A stretch of DNA of 64,000 nt from Candidatus Phycorickettsia trachydisci (GCF_003015145.1 NZ_CP027845.1:1408412-1472411), one strand, 5' to 3'. Numbered from the stretch's first letter, positions 1 through 9,336 are shown. The notes: generated by a model not told the origin, from the letters alone. Made by a program: numbers and translations.

Positions 1-218
1 ATCATCTTGATAAAAATATACCCTGGCATAATTTTTTTACTAACTTTAACTTCCTTACCTCTTTTTAAAGCATCAACTTCTACTGAAGGTATGATAATGT
101 CAGCAAACATTTGGATTAGGTTGTGCTTTGCAGCATTTTCTAAAAGCAACTGTTTGACCCTTTTTTCTGATCCAGAAGCTATATTAATTGCATACCATTT
201 AAACTGCTCTTCTGACAT
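1..218 (-). CDS. nusG: Transcription termination/antitermination factor NusG (partial, N-terminal part)
   Basis: The minus strand starting with ATG at 218 encodes MSEEQFKWYAINIASGSEKR and runs off the left edge of the window, so about 72 residues of the N-terminal (NGN) domain are seen. The WYAI start, a basic helix after it, and a later stretch containing KIMPGYIFIKM are the usual NusG features. NusG binds RNA polymerase and links elongation to Rho or to the ribosome. It starts two bases after the secE stop, which matches the conserved secE-nusG operon. The C-terminal KOW domain is outside the window. Confidence 0.95.
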   Translation of the reverse strand, partial: MSEEQFKWYAINIASGSEKRVKQLLLENAAKHNLIQMFADIIIPSVEVDALKRGKEVKVSKKIMPGYIFIKM

Positions 219-219
219 C

Positions 220-414
220 TTATTTTCCTAAATTCAATAAAAAAGTTATCACTTTATGTATAATAAAATCTAAAAATAGCCCGCACAAACTAAGCAAAAA
301 GATTACAACAAGCACAACTATAGTAGTAGATATTAAATCTTTTCTAGAAGGCCAAATTATCCTGCGGGCTTCTTGTTTGACTTCGCTGTAAAACTTATAA
401 ATACTTTTTATCAT
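220..414 (-). CDS. secE: Preprotein translocase subunit SecE
   Basis: This 64-residue protein has the short single-span SecE layout. An amphipathic N-terminal helix carries the conserved EVKQEARRIIWPSRKD segment (residues about 11-26). One hydrophobic transmembrane helix follows (about 29-50). SecE clamps SecY in the inner-membrane translocon. It lies between tRNA-Trp and nusG, an order common in alphaproteobacteria. The length is normal for the short-form family. Confidence 0.95.
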   Translation of the reverse strand: MIKSIYKFYSEVKQEARRIIWPSRKDLISTTIVVLVVIFLLSLCGLFLDFIIHKVITFLLNLGK

Positions 415-431
415 ATCATTTTAAATAAAAA

Positions 432-507
432 TGGCAGGAGCGACAGGGATCGAACCCGCGACCTTCGGTTTTGGAGACCGACGCTCTACCAATTGAGCTA
501 CGCTCCT
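432..507 (-). tRNA. trnW: tRNA-Trp (anticodon CCA), 3' CCA encoded
   Basis: Read on the minus strand, the acceptor AGGAGCG (507-501) pairs with CGCTCCT (442-436), with discriminator G at 435. The anticodon loop is CTCCAAA, giving anticodon CCA, and the T-loop GGTTCGATCC is intact. The terminal CCA is present in the DNA at 434-432. There is no intron. The gene sits directly upstream of secE and is probably co-transcribed with it. Confidence 0.97.
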
Positions 508-520
508 AAAAAATATGTAT

Positions 521-871
521 TTAATCGCTTTTAAGTTCAAAAGATGGACAATAGGACGTTAAGCCTTCAATCACTTTACTAGCTCTTACCAACAATCTTA
601 CCTCCTTGCTTTTTATCTTTTTGTATGCAGTTTCAACCAAATGTTCCAAAAGATTATATTTTTTCGCGTTAGAGGTCTCAACAATCATATTTACAATATG
701 GTCATAACATAACGTATCTTCCAGAAGATCGCTCTTGCAAGCTTTTGGTCTATCAAAAAAACTAATGGATATAAACCATCTAATTTTCTGCTTGCGACTT
801 CTCTCTTCTTCCGTAGCACCTATATAGACATCAGTCTCAAGACTATCTATACAAATTGTCGCTTTTGTCAC
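521..871 (-). CDS. folB: Dihydroneopterin aldolase family protein (FolB-like)
   Basis: A 116-residue protein with the FolB tunnelling fold. It has an N-terminal strand, then IGATEEERSRKQKIRW, which carries the Glu-rich active-site turn of the family (IGxxxxExxxxQ). A central LCYDHIVNMI helix follows, then a LLEHLVETAY helix, and a late strand with RASKVIEGL whose Lys is in the position of the catalytic Lys. The enzyme converts dihydroneopterin to hydroxymethyl-dihydropterin and glycolaldehyde in folate synthesis. No other folate gene lies nearby. The stop lies 13 bp before the tRNA-Trp 5' end, so it may be co-transcribed with it. Confidence 0.85.
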   Translation of the reverse strand: MTKATICIDSLETDVYIGATEEERSRKQKIRWFISISFFDRPKACKSDLLEDTLCYDHIVNMIVETSNAKKYNLLEHLVETAYKKIKSKEVRLLVRASKVIEGLTSYCPSFELKSD

Positions 872-1057
872 TTAAATAATAAAAACATATGTTTGATGAT
901 TATATGCGATATTACATCACAAGTCAAAGATCAATGCAAAAAATGCTTAAGACTTGATTTTTTAATAAAAATTTTGTATATATTAGCAAGTCTATTGCTT
1001 ATCGTAATATTAGGCAGTAGTATAGTCTTAAAGGCTTGAAACTAAATATCAAGATCT

Positions 1058-4000
1058 ATGCAAAAAAACTTAGGTTTATTCGGAGATCGAAGATTTTGGC
1101 CCTTAATGGTCACAATGTTCTGTGGATGTTTAAACGATTGCATATTAAAAAATGCACTGATTATCTTAATCATATATAAAATCGCTTCTTCTGAAGCTGA
1201 TTTACTAGTACTTCTCATAAACAGCATGTTTATTTTGCCTTTTATAATTTTCGCGGGAGTTGCGGGGCAAATATCTGATAAATACGAGAAAGCTCTCTTA
1301 ATTCGAATTATCAAATTCTCAGAAATTTTTATTATCCTGCTAGGATTAATAGGTTTTTATTATTCCCACCTTGCTACTTTAATACTAAGTATTACGCTTA
1401 TGGGAATCCATTCGGCATTTTTTGGAACGCTAAAATTGAGCATAATACCAGATCAATTAGAGCAAAAAGATTTTATGCTCGCAAATGGTTATATTGAGAT
1501 GGGGACCTTTATTGGAGTATTAGCTGGGACTTTTTTGGGAGGGCTATACACTTGGCATCAGCAATTCGTGATGGTCTTAATGTTGATAGTTGCTTGTGGC
1601 GGATTTATATCAAGCTTATTTATAATTAAGTCTCCTAATTATGATTCTAAAGTGGTTATTAATCCAAATCTTTGGAAGGGTGCTACTAATATTCTCAAGG
1701 AATGTTACATGAGACCTAAAATATTTTTATCTATCTTAGCTATCTCGTGGTTTTGGTTCATGGGAGCAAGCATTTTATCTCAGATACCCGTAATTACTAA
1801 AACTGTTTTCGGATGCGATGAGTCAGTTGCAAATCTTTTTTTAGGTGTTTTTTCTATAGGAACAGGTTTGGGGTCACTCTTATGTAGCAAGATCTTGAAA
1901 AACAACCTCTCTACCAAATATATAGTTGCTTCAGCCATAGGTATGAGCATATTAGGCGTAGATTTATACTTCTTAACTCGTACCGCAAGCTCTGAGGTCG
2001 CTGAGCTGATGAACATAACAACATTTTTAGCGAAATTAGAGAGCTGGCATATTATGCTCAACTTGATGCTATTTTCAACTTTAGGGGGAATTTATGTTGT
2101 ACCTCTTTATACAATTGTTCAATCTCTTAGCTTATCTGATGAGAGAGCAAGAATGATAGCGGCTAACAACCTGATGAACGCTATTTTTATAATGGGCTCA
2201 GCAATACTTATTGGAGCTTTGCTTTATATTGGTTGTAGCATCTCTTTTGTAATATTAATATTAAGCCTCTTAAATCTCATGGTTGCAGGATATATCTATG
2301 CCTTTCTTCCCGCACAAGAGCCTTTGCATATAAGAGTTGTCGCTGGACTTATCAGAGTCTTCATGAATATTTTTTATAAAGTCGAAGTAACTGGGTTAGA
2401 AAATTATCATAAAGCTGGAGATAGAGTTGTGATCATTTCAAACCATGTTTCATATCTTGACGCAACACTATTATCTGTCTATATGCCAGAAAGACCCGTG
2501 TTTGCTATCAATAGAATGGTGGCTCAAAAATGGTGGATAAAAATTTTCTTAAAATTAATCAAAGCCCACCCTGTGGATAATGATAATCCACTTGCTATAA
2601 AAAATTTAATACGTGAAGTACAAAATAAGAAAAAAGTTGCTATTTTCCCTGAAGGAAGGCTCAGTACTACGGGAAAATTAATGAAAACTTATGCAGGACC
2701 AGCAATAATTGCTCAAAAAAGTAAAGCAAAAATTTTGCCAGTAGTAATTAGTGGTCCAGAGCACACGATCTTTGCAACAGCTAGATCAATGCCTATAAGG
2801 CGTTTATTTTATAAAGTTAAAATGCATATAATGCCTCCCGTGAGCTTGGATGGCGTTTTTGATTCAGCAGTGAACAAGACAAAATATGCTGCATCTTGGC
2901 TATATGATTTAATGCTAAAAAGTTCCTTAGAAGCTTCGGAACATAAAAAGCCTTTATTTGCTGAGGTTGCTTTGGCGGCTAAAACTTACGGTTTGAATTA
3001 CCAAATTTTAGAAGATGCAAGTTGGGCTAAGAGATCATATGGTTGGGTTATAGCTAAAGCCTTACAATTTGCTGATTTGATCAAAAAAAGAAAATGCGTT
3101 GGGTTGTTACTTGATAATACTTCTAACTCAATACCTGTATTATTAGGTTCTCAGATAGCAGGAGCACAAGCTGTTATATTAAATAGGCTGGATATTAATT
3201 CTGCTTGTGAAAAATATAATATTGAAGAGATTTATGCTTCTGGTGGATTACCAGCTGATGCCCCATGCGTAGTTCATATTATTGAAGATATTTTAACAAA
3301 AACTCCTCTTTTAAAACGTATTAAATATTTTCTTAAAAGCCGAAATTTAGATAGTTTAATCAAAAAGGCAGATGGGAACAATGCTATAATTTTCTCTGAT
3401 AATTTGCGTTTGTCTTGTGAAAATCTCACTTACAATATCAATCAAGCGGCAAATAAGCTTGACTTAAATGTTAACGATAAAGTTTTTTGTCCTCTTCCTT
3501 TATTTGATACTCTGGGATTCCAGATAGCATTGACTTCTATTACATCTGGGGTTAAATTGTTTATCTATCCTTCCGATTTGGATTCAAGGACAATTACAGA
3601 GGCTATATACGGCTCTGATGTGACAATTATATTTGGTACAGATCAGCTTTTAAGCTATTACGGACAAATTGCGCACAGCTATGATTTTAGTTCTGTGAGG
3701 TACGTTTTTGTTTATGGCGAGCGTCTTAATAGTGCCACGTCAGACTTTTGGCAGCAAAATTTTGGTATTAGAATCTTACCGTTATATGCTTTAGAAAAGG
3801 CTTCTAGTGTATTAGCTTTAAGTACTAAAATGGAATATAAAGCGGGTAGTGTTGGTAAATTGTTGCCGGGAATAGAGTACAAGCTACAAAAATTTAAGTG
3901 CATTGAAGATGGTGGTAAGCTATTCATACGAGGCAAAAATATCAGTCATGATCAGTGGATTGACACAGGAGATATAGTTAAAGTTGACGAAGAAAAATAC

Positions 4001-4318
4001 GTAACGGTATTAGGAAGAGCAGATCAATTTTGGCAAAAAGATAACACTCTGATCTCATTACCTCTACTTGAGGATGTGGCTCTCAAAATTGATCCTTCAG
4101 AGCAGCATGCTGCAATTAAAATGGGCAAAGATCAAATAGCTTTGTTTAGTACTAGTAGTAAAGTAGATAAAAAGAGTATCGAGAAGATTTTCAAAAAAGA
4201 TAGCATATCATCCTTAAATGCTCCTGCTGAGATTCATACAATTGATAAATTGCCGCTACTTGCAAACCATAGGGTCGATTACGATGCATTAAAATCAATT
4301 ATTAAGGATAAAATTTAA
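1058..4318 (+). CDS. Aas-like fusion: MFS lysophospholipid transporter + acyltransferase + degenerate acyl-ACP synthetase domain
   Basis: 1086 residues in three parts. Residues ~1-415 form a twelve-helix MFS transporter (LplT-like). Residues ~430-640 are a PlsC-type acyltransferase with NHVSYLD at 462-468 (the NHx4D catalytic motif) and FPEGR at 530-534. Residues ~650-1086 align by eye with the adenylating half of E. coli Aas, for example CPLPLFDTLGFQ, the run after YPS, and DTGDIV near 969. Family role: lysophospholipid uptake and re-acylation at the inner membrane. Oddity: the TSGSxGxPKG loop is replaced by a sequence around FSDNLRLSCENL, the YGxTE position reads YALEK, and the C-terminal catalytic Lys region reads LLANHRVD. 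The adenylation half is therefore probably inactive or altered. The ORF is otherwise intact. Confidence 0.88.
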   Translation: MQKNLGLFGDRRFWPLMVTMFCGCLNDCILKNALIILIIYKIASSEADLLVLLINSMFILPFIIFAGVAGQISDKYEKALLIRIIKFSEIFIILLGLIGFYYSHLATLILSITLMGIHSAFFGTLKLSIIPDQLEQKDFMLANGYIEMGTFIGVLAGTFLGGLYTWHQQFVMVLMLIVACGGFISSLFIIKSPNYDSKVVINPNLWKGATNILKECYMRPKIFLSILAISWFWFMGASILSQIPVITKTVFGCDESVANLFLGVFSIGTGLGSLLCSKILKNNLSTKYIVASAIGMSILGVDLYFLTRTASSEVAELMNITTFLAKLESWHIMLNLMLFSTLGGIYVVPLYTIVQSLSLSDERARMIAANNLMNAIFIMGSAILIGALLYIGCSISFVILILSLLNLMVAGYIYAFLPAQEPLHIRVVAGLIRVFMNIFYKVEVTGLENYHKAGDRVVIISNHVSYLDATLLSVYMPERPVFAINRMVAQKWWIKIFLKLIKAHPVDNDNPLAIKNLIREVQNKKKVAIFPEGRLSTTGKLMKTYAGPAIIAQKSKAKILPVVISGPEHTIFATARSMPIRRLFYKVKMHIMPPVSLDGVFDSAVNKTKYAASWLYDLMLKSSLEASEHKKPLFAEVALAAKTYGLNYQILEDASWAKRSYGWVIAKALQFADLIKKRKCVGLLLDNTSNSIPVLLGSQIAGAQAVILNRLDINSACEKYNIEEIYASGGLPADAPCVVHIIEDILTKTPLLKRIKYFLKSRNLDSLIKKADGNNAIIFSDNLRLSCENLTYNINQAANKLDLNVNDKVFCPLPLFDTLGFQIALTSITSGVKLFIYPSDLDSRTITEAIYGSDVTIIFGTDQLLSYYGQIAHSYDFSSVRYVFVYGERLNSATSDFWQQNFGIRILPLYALEKASSVLALSTKMEYKAGSVGKLLPGIEYKLQKFKCIEDGGKLFIRGKNISHDQWIDTGDIVKVDEEKYVTVLGRADQFWQKDNTLISLPLLEDVALKIDPSEQHAAIKMGKDQIALFSTSSKVDKKSIEKIFKKDSISSLNAPAEIHTIDKLPLLANHRVDYDALKSIIKDKI

Positions 4319-4372
4319 GATAAACACAGTCTATTGGTTAGCTTATTTAAATTTGAGATTCTTAATAAAGTA

Positions 4373-4660
4373 CTAGGTGCTAACTATGAAGTTACTCGCA
4401 TAGCTTTTTTTACGAGGTTTAGGTAGAGTGGCCTTAATATACTCGTATTCTATATTATTTTGTTTTGCAAAATTGATTGCATCATCTAATGTATCAAATT
4501 GCATTTTAATTTGAGCAACCGGGTCGCTGCATCCTGTCCATTGATGATGAATTTCCTGATATCTTTGTTCTTTTGACTCTACTGCAACTAGTAGATATTT
4601 CTTAAATGCTCTACCTGACTGAGTGACACATTTAGAAGGTTGTAAAATGACAGCTTTCAT
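4373..4660 (-). CDS. ETC complex I subunit, NDUFS4-like domain protein
   Basis: A 95-residue protein with the ETC_C1_NDUFA4/NDUFS4 pattern: an N-terminal strand MKAVILQPSK, a central WTGCSDPVAQIKMQFDTL (W...SDP..Q....F), and the DDAINFAKQNNIEYEYI helix-strand, followed by a short basic tail. In alphaproteobacteria these are accessory subunits of NADH dehydrogenase, homologous to mitochondrial NDUFS4. The gene is convergent with the Aas-like gene and divergent from xseB. The call rests on pattern recognition; the fold is well kept over the whole length. Confidence 0.82.
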   Translation of the reverse strand: MKAVILQPSKCVTQSGRAFKKYLLVAVESKEQRYQEIHHQWTGCSDPVAQIKMQFDTLDDAINFAKQNNIEYEYIKATLPKPRKKSYASNFIVST

Positions 4661-4704
4661 AATAAAATCTGGAATAAAGATTAATTAAATTATAGCAGAA
4701 TAAT

Positions 4705-4968
4705 ATGACTCCTAAACAAAAAGAGACAGATTTAGTGAAAGAAATCGAAAGTATGACTTATGAAGCAGCATTTATTGAATTAGAAAATATTGTTAAAAAC
4801 ATCAATTCGGGAAGTCAAAACTTGGATTCGGTAGTAAAATCTTTAGAAAGAGCCTTTGCTTTGGCTAAACATTGTCAAACAAAGCTAAACAGTGCAAAGC
4901 TTGATATCAGAAAAATGGTGCAGGACTATGAGGGAAATACTTCCACTCAGGAAGTGACGAACTTATAG
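4705..4968 (+). CDS. xseB: Exodeoxyribonuclease VII small subunit
   Basis: 87 residues. The core MTYEAAFIELENIVKNINSG, then LDSVVKSLERAFALAKHCQTKL, is the two-helix hairpin of XseB (usual form: sFEeAlaeLEeIVxxLExGxLxLeesl). The small subunit binds the XseA catalytic subunit that degrades single-stranded DNA. The N-terminal extension MTPKQKETDLVKEIES is slightly long, and an internal Met at residue 18 could also start. It is divergent from the NDUFS4-like gene, with a 44-bp gap that must hold both promoters. Confidence 0.9.
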   Translation: MTPKQKETDLVKEIESMTYEAAFIELENIVKNINSGSQNLDSVVKSLERAFALAKHCQTKLNSAKLDIRKMVQDYEGNTSTQEVTNL

Positions 4969-5087
4969 ATAGAGAATATTGATAGCTCAAAATAATGCAT
5001 ACAAAAATATATAATCTCAACTATAACGTTAATGAGAAGAAGGATTTTTTGAAGCAAAATGTTTTCTATCAATAATTACCTTACAAT

Positions 5088-6884
5088 ATGTTTCCAGAAT
5101 TATTGCTTAATCCAACAAATGATGGTGATAATAAAGGTATAAGTCCCCAAAACTTTGCTCAAGAAATAATATCTGGAGAAGAAAAGTTAATAAAAAATTT
5201 GCCTTATATTTGCCAGAAGGCGGCAATAGATCTGTGCAAGCAGAAAAAATATAAAGAAGCTAGCAAAGAATTTAAAAAAATATACCTAACTACTCAAGAT
5301 GACCATTATAAAGCTTTGTTTTTGCATACTCATGCAATGATTTTGCAAGAAGGTGGAAAGTCTGATGAGTCTATTGCTAAAAACTTTGTTGCTCTTAAAT
5401 TAGTTAAAGATGAATTTTTTAAGGATAAGATACGATATGAACTCAGCAAGTCTTTGCGAATTCAAGGCATAGAATTTGCAAAACAAAATGATTTTGAACG
5501 GGCTGCGATTTCAATTGGTGCATCTGTAAAATTAAAATTTAATGGTGACGAAAGGTTTGGAATAATAGATTTTTTTGAGAGTTTAGGACGACTTGCAATT
5601 GCAGGCGGAAGGTTTGATATAGCTATTCAAAAGTATATAGCTGTTTACCAAATTACGAATGATTCAAACTACAAGGCTAATATCGTATGTTGCCGAGGTC
5701 TTGAGATAATCAATAAGGTTCCAACTACGGGTTTGTGTTGGATAGCGTTAGCTAGTACCATCTGCAGTCCGGATTATGTGGATCGAAAATTTTTTCTGGA
5801 GTGTTATACAGGAGTTATAAAAGCTTTTTCCATTGACCAAGAGATCAAAATAGCAGAAATTATGTCAATTGACAGAGAAAAAGTTATCCAAAAATCTGAT
5901 AAGGAATTATATAAATTTTTGGATATCGATGAAATCAATCTAGATGAAGAGGTGTTGGTATTTGAAAACGTAAATATTTTCAGAATCCAAGAATCATTAG
6001 AAGAGCAGAATCTATTAGAAATAACGCCCCTACATATCGCAGCTTTTTGGGGTCAAATTGATGAAGTGAAAAAAATCCTTGAGGATAAAGAGATTGATAT
6101 TAATAAACAAACTATAGGTGGAGATACGGCCTTGCATCTTAGTGTAGTCAATGGGTATCTTGAAATAGTAGAATTATTCTTAAAACATCCCTGTATTAAT
6201 ATCGCACTTACTTGTGATGATGGTTATACAGCTCTAGAATTATCTATAATAAATAGTCGCTTAGAAATATTAGAGTTATTCTTGAATTATGACCTAGATC
6301 TTAAAAAGCAAGATTATTTAGGTCTTGCTTTTGAAAATAAATCTTACGGCACAATCTTACTATTTTACAGTTTGGGTTTGAAGTTGGATTTAGCGGGCGG
6401 AGTTTATCAAAATATATCTGTTTTAGTAAATGACATTCAGTATATTTATAACTCTTCTTCCGATATATATAAAATCATTGGAGGTATTCCTCTTTTGAAT
6501 GATTTAGAAAAGCAACTATCATTTACTAATGCGTCTTCTGCAATTAAATTTCTATTAGTAGAGCTACATAAAACAATTACTGAATTTTTGAGTAATATAC
6601 ACAAAGATTTTGCAAGTAAAAGCTCTATTATTATAGATCTTGCAAAGTATTCGAAGATTTTGCCTTATTTAGTGGAAGTGTGTAAGGAACTATTGGCCCA
6701 AGATCATGATGATGGTATATGTTTTGAGAATGTTCCATGTGTTGGTCTTGTTAAATATTCAGATTTGCCTCGGAATTATAAGACGTTTTTAAAAGATGAT
6801 CATGATCAAAAACAGCTATTTAAAGATATAACTGATTTACTAGACTACCTTAATCAACCCGAAACTCAGCTATTGGGGTTCTAA
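5088..6884 (+). CDS. TPR- and ankyrin-repeat protein, 598 aa
   Basis: Residues ~40-280 are alpha-helical with TPR-like pairs (for example CKQKKYKEASKEFKKIYLTTQDDHYKALF). Residues ~305-430 carry about four ankyrin units (TPLHIAAFWGQIDEVKKIL, TALHLSVVNGYLEIVELFL, TALELSIINSRLEILELFL). A helical C-terminal third follows with no domain I recognise. No signal peptide is visible. A protein-protein interaction role, possibly as a secreted effector, is inference. The last codons and the stop fall inside a repeat that recurs at 44.6 kb, so the present C terminus was probably set by a mobile-element remnant. Confidence 0.8.
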   Translation: MFPELLLNPTNDGDNKGISPQNFAQEIISGEEKLIKNLPYICQKAAIDLCKQKKYKEASKEFKKIYLTTQDDHYKALFLHTHAMILQEGGKSDESIAKNFVALKLVKDEFFKDKIRYELSKSLRIQGIEFAKQNDFERAAISIGASVKLKFNGDERFGIIDFFESLGRLAIAGGRFDIAIQKYIAVYQITNDSNYKANIVCCRGLEIINKVPTTGLCWIALASTICSPDYVDRKFFLECYTGVIKAFSIDQEIKIAEIMSIDREKVIQKSDKELYKFLDIDEINLDEEVLVFENVNIFRIQESLEEQNLLEITPLHIAAFWGQIDEVKKILEDKEIDINKQTIGGDTALHLSVVNGYLEIVELFLKHPCINIALTCDDGYTALELSIINSRLEILELFLNYDLDLKKQDYLGLAFENKSYGTILLFYSLGLKLDLAGGVYQNISVLVNDIQYIYNSSSDIYKIIGGIPLLNDLEKQLSFTNASSAIKFLLVELHKTITEFLSNIHKDFASKSSIIIDLAKYSKILPYLVEVCKELLAQDHDDGICFENVPCVGLVKYSDLPRNYKTFLKDDHDQKQLFKDITDLLDYLNQPETQLLGF

Positions 6885-6998
6885 GCAGAAAGCAACTTCG
6901 ATAAACTAATTGATTCCAATGGAATAATCTAGTTATTGGCTTTTGACACAAGGTAAATAAAGTTTTGTATACCTTAAATGTTTATAGTATATATTTTG
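6877..6998 (+). repeat. Dispersed repeat, copy 1 (mobile-element remnant)
   Basis: The sequence from GGGGTTC through AGCAGAAAGCAACTT and GATAAACTAATTGATTC, and then TGGAATAATCTAGTTATTGG, is nearly identical to 44578-44760. About 80 bp present in the second copy is missing between these two blocks. The second copy overlaps the start region of a transposition ATPase fragment, so this is likely debris of the same transposon family. It overlaps the stop codon of the 598-aa gene. Confidence 0.7.
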
Positions 6999-7450
6999 GG
7001 CACTACTGCAAAGATAGTCAGATAAGATTCAAACAAGAAATACATAAAGTTGAAGGCAAGAAACAAGAAATTTTTAAAAATTTTATAAGTATACCTTATA
7101 AGCTAAGCAAGTCTTTAAATTTTATAAAAGAGCAATTTCCAGAGATATCAAATTTTTTACCACAAGAGCTTTTGCATAACGCTTTGTCTTCAATAATAAG
7201 AATATATAGTAAAAAATATACTGAAGGTTTTTCAGATAAGAGTGTTAAAACTGATCAACCTGAACCAAGTATAAAAGGAGAAATAAAAGCAAGTATAATA
7301 TCATTTTTGCTATTCAACGAACAATAGGACGCAGGCATGCTTTGCATAGAAGGTTTAGAAGCTCCTTGGACTCTAGAGAAGAATGTTGATTCAGAGTGCA
7401 ATCAAGAGATACTAAGCATCTCAGATAACAATTGGATTATATGGGAGTAG
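6965..7450 (+). pseudogene. Ankyrin-protein C-terminal paralogue fragment, broken by an in-frame TAG
   Basis: The reading frame from 6965 encodes a stretch parallel to the C-terminal domain of the next gene: KKQEIFKNFISIPYKL against GQKIFKNYIKIPYKF, SSIIRIYSKKYT against ASIIRIYSEKYT, and ASIISFL against ANIISFL. At 7325 the frame has TAG where the paralogue has TGG (Trp). The frame then stays open with recognisable GLEAPWT (paralogue GLEDPWL) to 7450. The N-terminal ankyrin part is absent. This is a tandem-duplicate remnant. Confidence 0.75.
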
Positions 7451-7569
7451 TGTAAGACATAAATATGAACTAATGTTACATATTTAAATAATTTATATTT
7501 ATATCTTATTATTGTTATTCTTATAATTTTAGATATAATTTAAATTAAGGTAATTAAATATGGCATTTT

Positions 7570-8889
7570 ATGACAAGAGAAGAACAAAAAGCTTTATTAG
7601 AAGCTATAAGGGCAGGCAACTTAGAAACTGTTAGAGAATTACTCCACAATACTAAACCATTAGAAGGTGAATGCATAATTAATGATGTGATAGTTGATGT
7701 TACTACTCAAAGGCCATCTACCTTAATACATGAAGCCTTATCTCAAATAGAAATTTTAAAAACTCTCCTCTTTTATCATGCCAAGCCCGATATAAGTATT
7801 ACCGAGACAAGTGAATTACCTCATTTAGAACAAAAAATTTCTACAAACACTCCTCCATTAAGCCAAGCTATAATCAATATGGCGCTTCGTAACCAAAATA
7901 ATTATGCTGTATTTGCTTTAATTGAGGCTGGAGTTGATGTCAATTTAGAATGGAAGGAGTATAGGTTTAATTCTAACGATGGATCTCTTCTTGCATTTGC
8001 CCATCATACACCCTTATACAATGCTATGAAACTCGCAGCACAAGACATCAACCCTCGAGTACAAGAAAAATTCATACCAGTAGTTTATAGACTACTTGAA
8101 GCAGGAGCTGACCCAGGTATTCGCGCACGTTTCATACCAGATGTTCCGTTTGATATGTTTGATAACACATTTCATTTAGCTTTAATGAGTAAAAAACCCG
8201 AATTAATTGATGCTATGTATTCTATATGGTCTAAGAAAAATTCACTAACATCTTTACATAACATTATAATCTTAACTCTCTATCTATCAGTATCCGAAAA
8301 TGAAATTAACAAGACCCTAACTCAACAATATCAAAGAGATGATTGGTGGATCGATGATTTGAAACAAAAAACTCAAGAACATGTTGGTAAATTTCGTGAA
8401 GAAATTTATAAAATTGAAGATATAGGACAAAAAATTTTCAAAAATTATATAAAGATACCTTATAAGTTTGACAAGCCCTTGGATATGATAAAAAAGTATT
8501 ATCCAAATAATTTAGATGCCCTGCCAAAAGAAATTTTTCAGAATAATCATGATACTTTAGCTTCAATAATTAGAATATACAGCGAAAAATATACTCAAAG
8601 CTTTCCAAATAAGGTTCTTGGATTACTAGAAAAGATATGGACGTATGTAATAGATTATCTACCATTTTTAAACAAAGATGATAAAACAGACTCACTAGAG
8701 CCAAATATAAAAGGGGACTTAAAAGCAAATATAATATCATTTTTGCCACTCGAAGAACAATGGGACGCAATTATGCTCTCTAAAAAAGGTTTAGAAGATC
8801 CTTGGCTTCCACCAAAAGAGTTAGAAATTCCAAAGCAAAAGATAACTGGCCTGAGTGCAGAATTTGCGGAAATGTGTACAATATCGTAG
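7570..8889 (+). CDS. Ankyrin-repeat protein with C-terminal helical domain, 439 aa
   Basis: The N terminus MTREEQKALLEAIRAGNLETVRELL is a capping ankyrin unit. Weak units follow at ~100-120 (NYAVFALIEAGVDVNLEW) and ~150-220. Residues ~270-440 form a helical domain with the motif KANIISFLPLEEQW near 386-399, resembling an F-box-like helix. The NIxSFL core recurs in the 1012-aa ankyrin protein and in the broken ankyrin gene at 19.3-22.0 kb. The start is preceded by an AT-rich leader with no clear Shine-Dalgarno. The function is unknown. Confidence 0.8.
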   Translation: MTREEQKALLEAIRAGNLETVRELLHNTKPLEGECIINDVIVDVTTQRPSTLIHEALSQIEILKTLLFYHAKPDISITETSELPHLEQKISTNTPPLSQAIINMALRNQNNYAVFALIEAGVDVNLEWKEYRFNSNDGSLLAFAHHTPLYNAMKLAAQDINPRVQEKFIPVVYRLLEAGADPGIRARFIPDVPFDMFDNTFHLALMSKKPELIDAMYSIWSKKNSLTSLHNIIILTLYLSVSENEINKTLTQQYQRDDWWIDDLKQKTQEHVGKFREEIYKIEDIGQKIFKNYIKIPYKFDKPLDMIKKYYPNNLDALPKEIFQNNHDTLASIIRIYSEKYTQSFPNKVLGLLEKIWTYVIDYLPFLNKDDKTDSLEPNIKGDLKANIISFLPLEEQWDAIMLSKKGLEDPWLPPKELEIPKQKITGLSAEFAEMCTIS

Positions 8890-8892
8890 AAT

Positions 8893-9333
8893 TTAGATTA
8901 CATTCGTTAAGATACTAATTTTGTTATGAGAGATTGCTTTATGAACAGGGCATTTTTCAGCTATTTCCTTAAATTTTTGAATTAACTCAGGTGTTTTGGC
9001 TTCCTCAAAAATAATATCGCATGTAAATATATGGCTATTTTCATTGGTTCCTTGTATAGGTGTATGAATAATAGATATTTTGACTTGAAATTGCCCAAGT
9101 TCCAAATTTTTACGCTTTGCATAAAATTGCAATGTCATCGCCGTACATGTCCCCAAACTAGCAGCAAGTAAATCAAAGGGATTCATACCACTATCACTAC
9201 CACCAATATCTTTAGGTTCATCAGCCATAATGGAATGATTAGCAGTTTTTACAGAAAATGCAAAGGGCCCTACGTCGTTAACCGAAGTGATAAGGATCTC
9301 TTTCTTTTTTAAATCAGACTGCTGTATCATCAA
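8893..9333 (-). CDS. OsmC/Ohr-family peroxiredoxin-like protein
   Basis: 146 residues. The OsmC signature is clear: GMNPFDLLAASLGTCTAMTLQFYAKRK holds the first redox Cys on the central helix, and AEKCPVHKAI holds the second. The family reduces organic hydroperoxides through these two Cys residues in the cytoplasm. The annotated start MMIQQSD lies 3 bp after the gltA stop, so it is the last gene of the pepP-udg-gltA-osmC run. Whether it belongs to the OsmC or the YhfA-type subgroup is not settled. Confidence 0.9.
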   Translation of the reverse strand: MMIQQSDLKKKEILITSVNDVGPFAFSVKTANHSIMADEPKDIGGSDSGMNPFDLLAASLGTCTAMTLQFYAKRKNLELGQFQVKISIIHTPIQGTNENSHIFTCDIIFEEAKTPELIQKFKEIAEKCPVHKAISHNKISILTNVI

Positions 9334-9336
9334 CTT

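Noticed and set aside
7..231. Plus-strand frame at the left edge
   Set aside because: It is the shadow of nusG, whose minus-strand frame gives a clear NusG N terminus.
4319..4372. Bidirectional terminator between the Aas-like and NDUFS4-like genes
   Set aside because: AAATTTAA-type arms can pair, but the stem is only A/T and imperfect, so it cannot be told from background.
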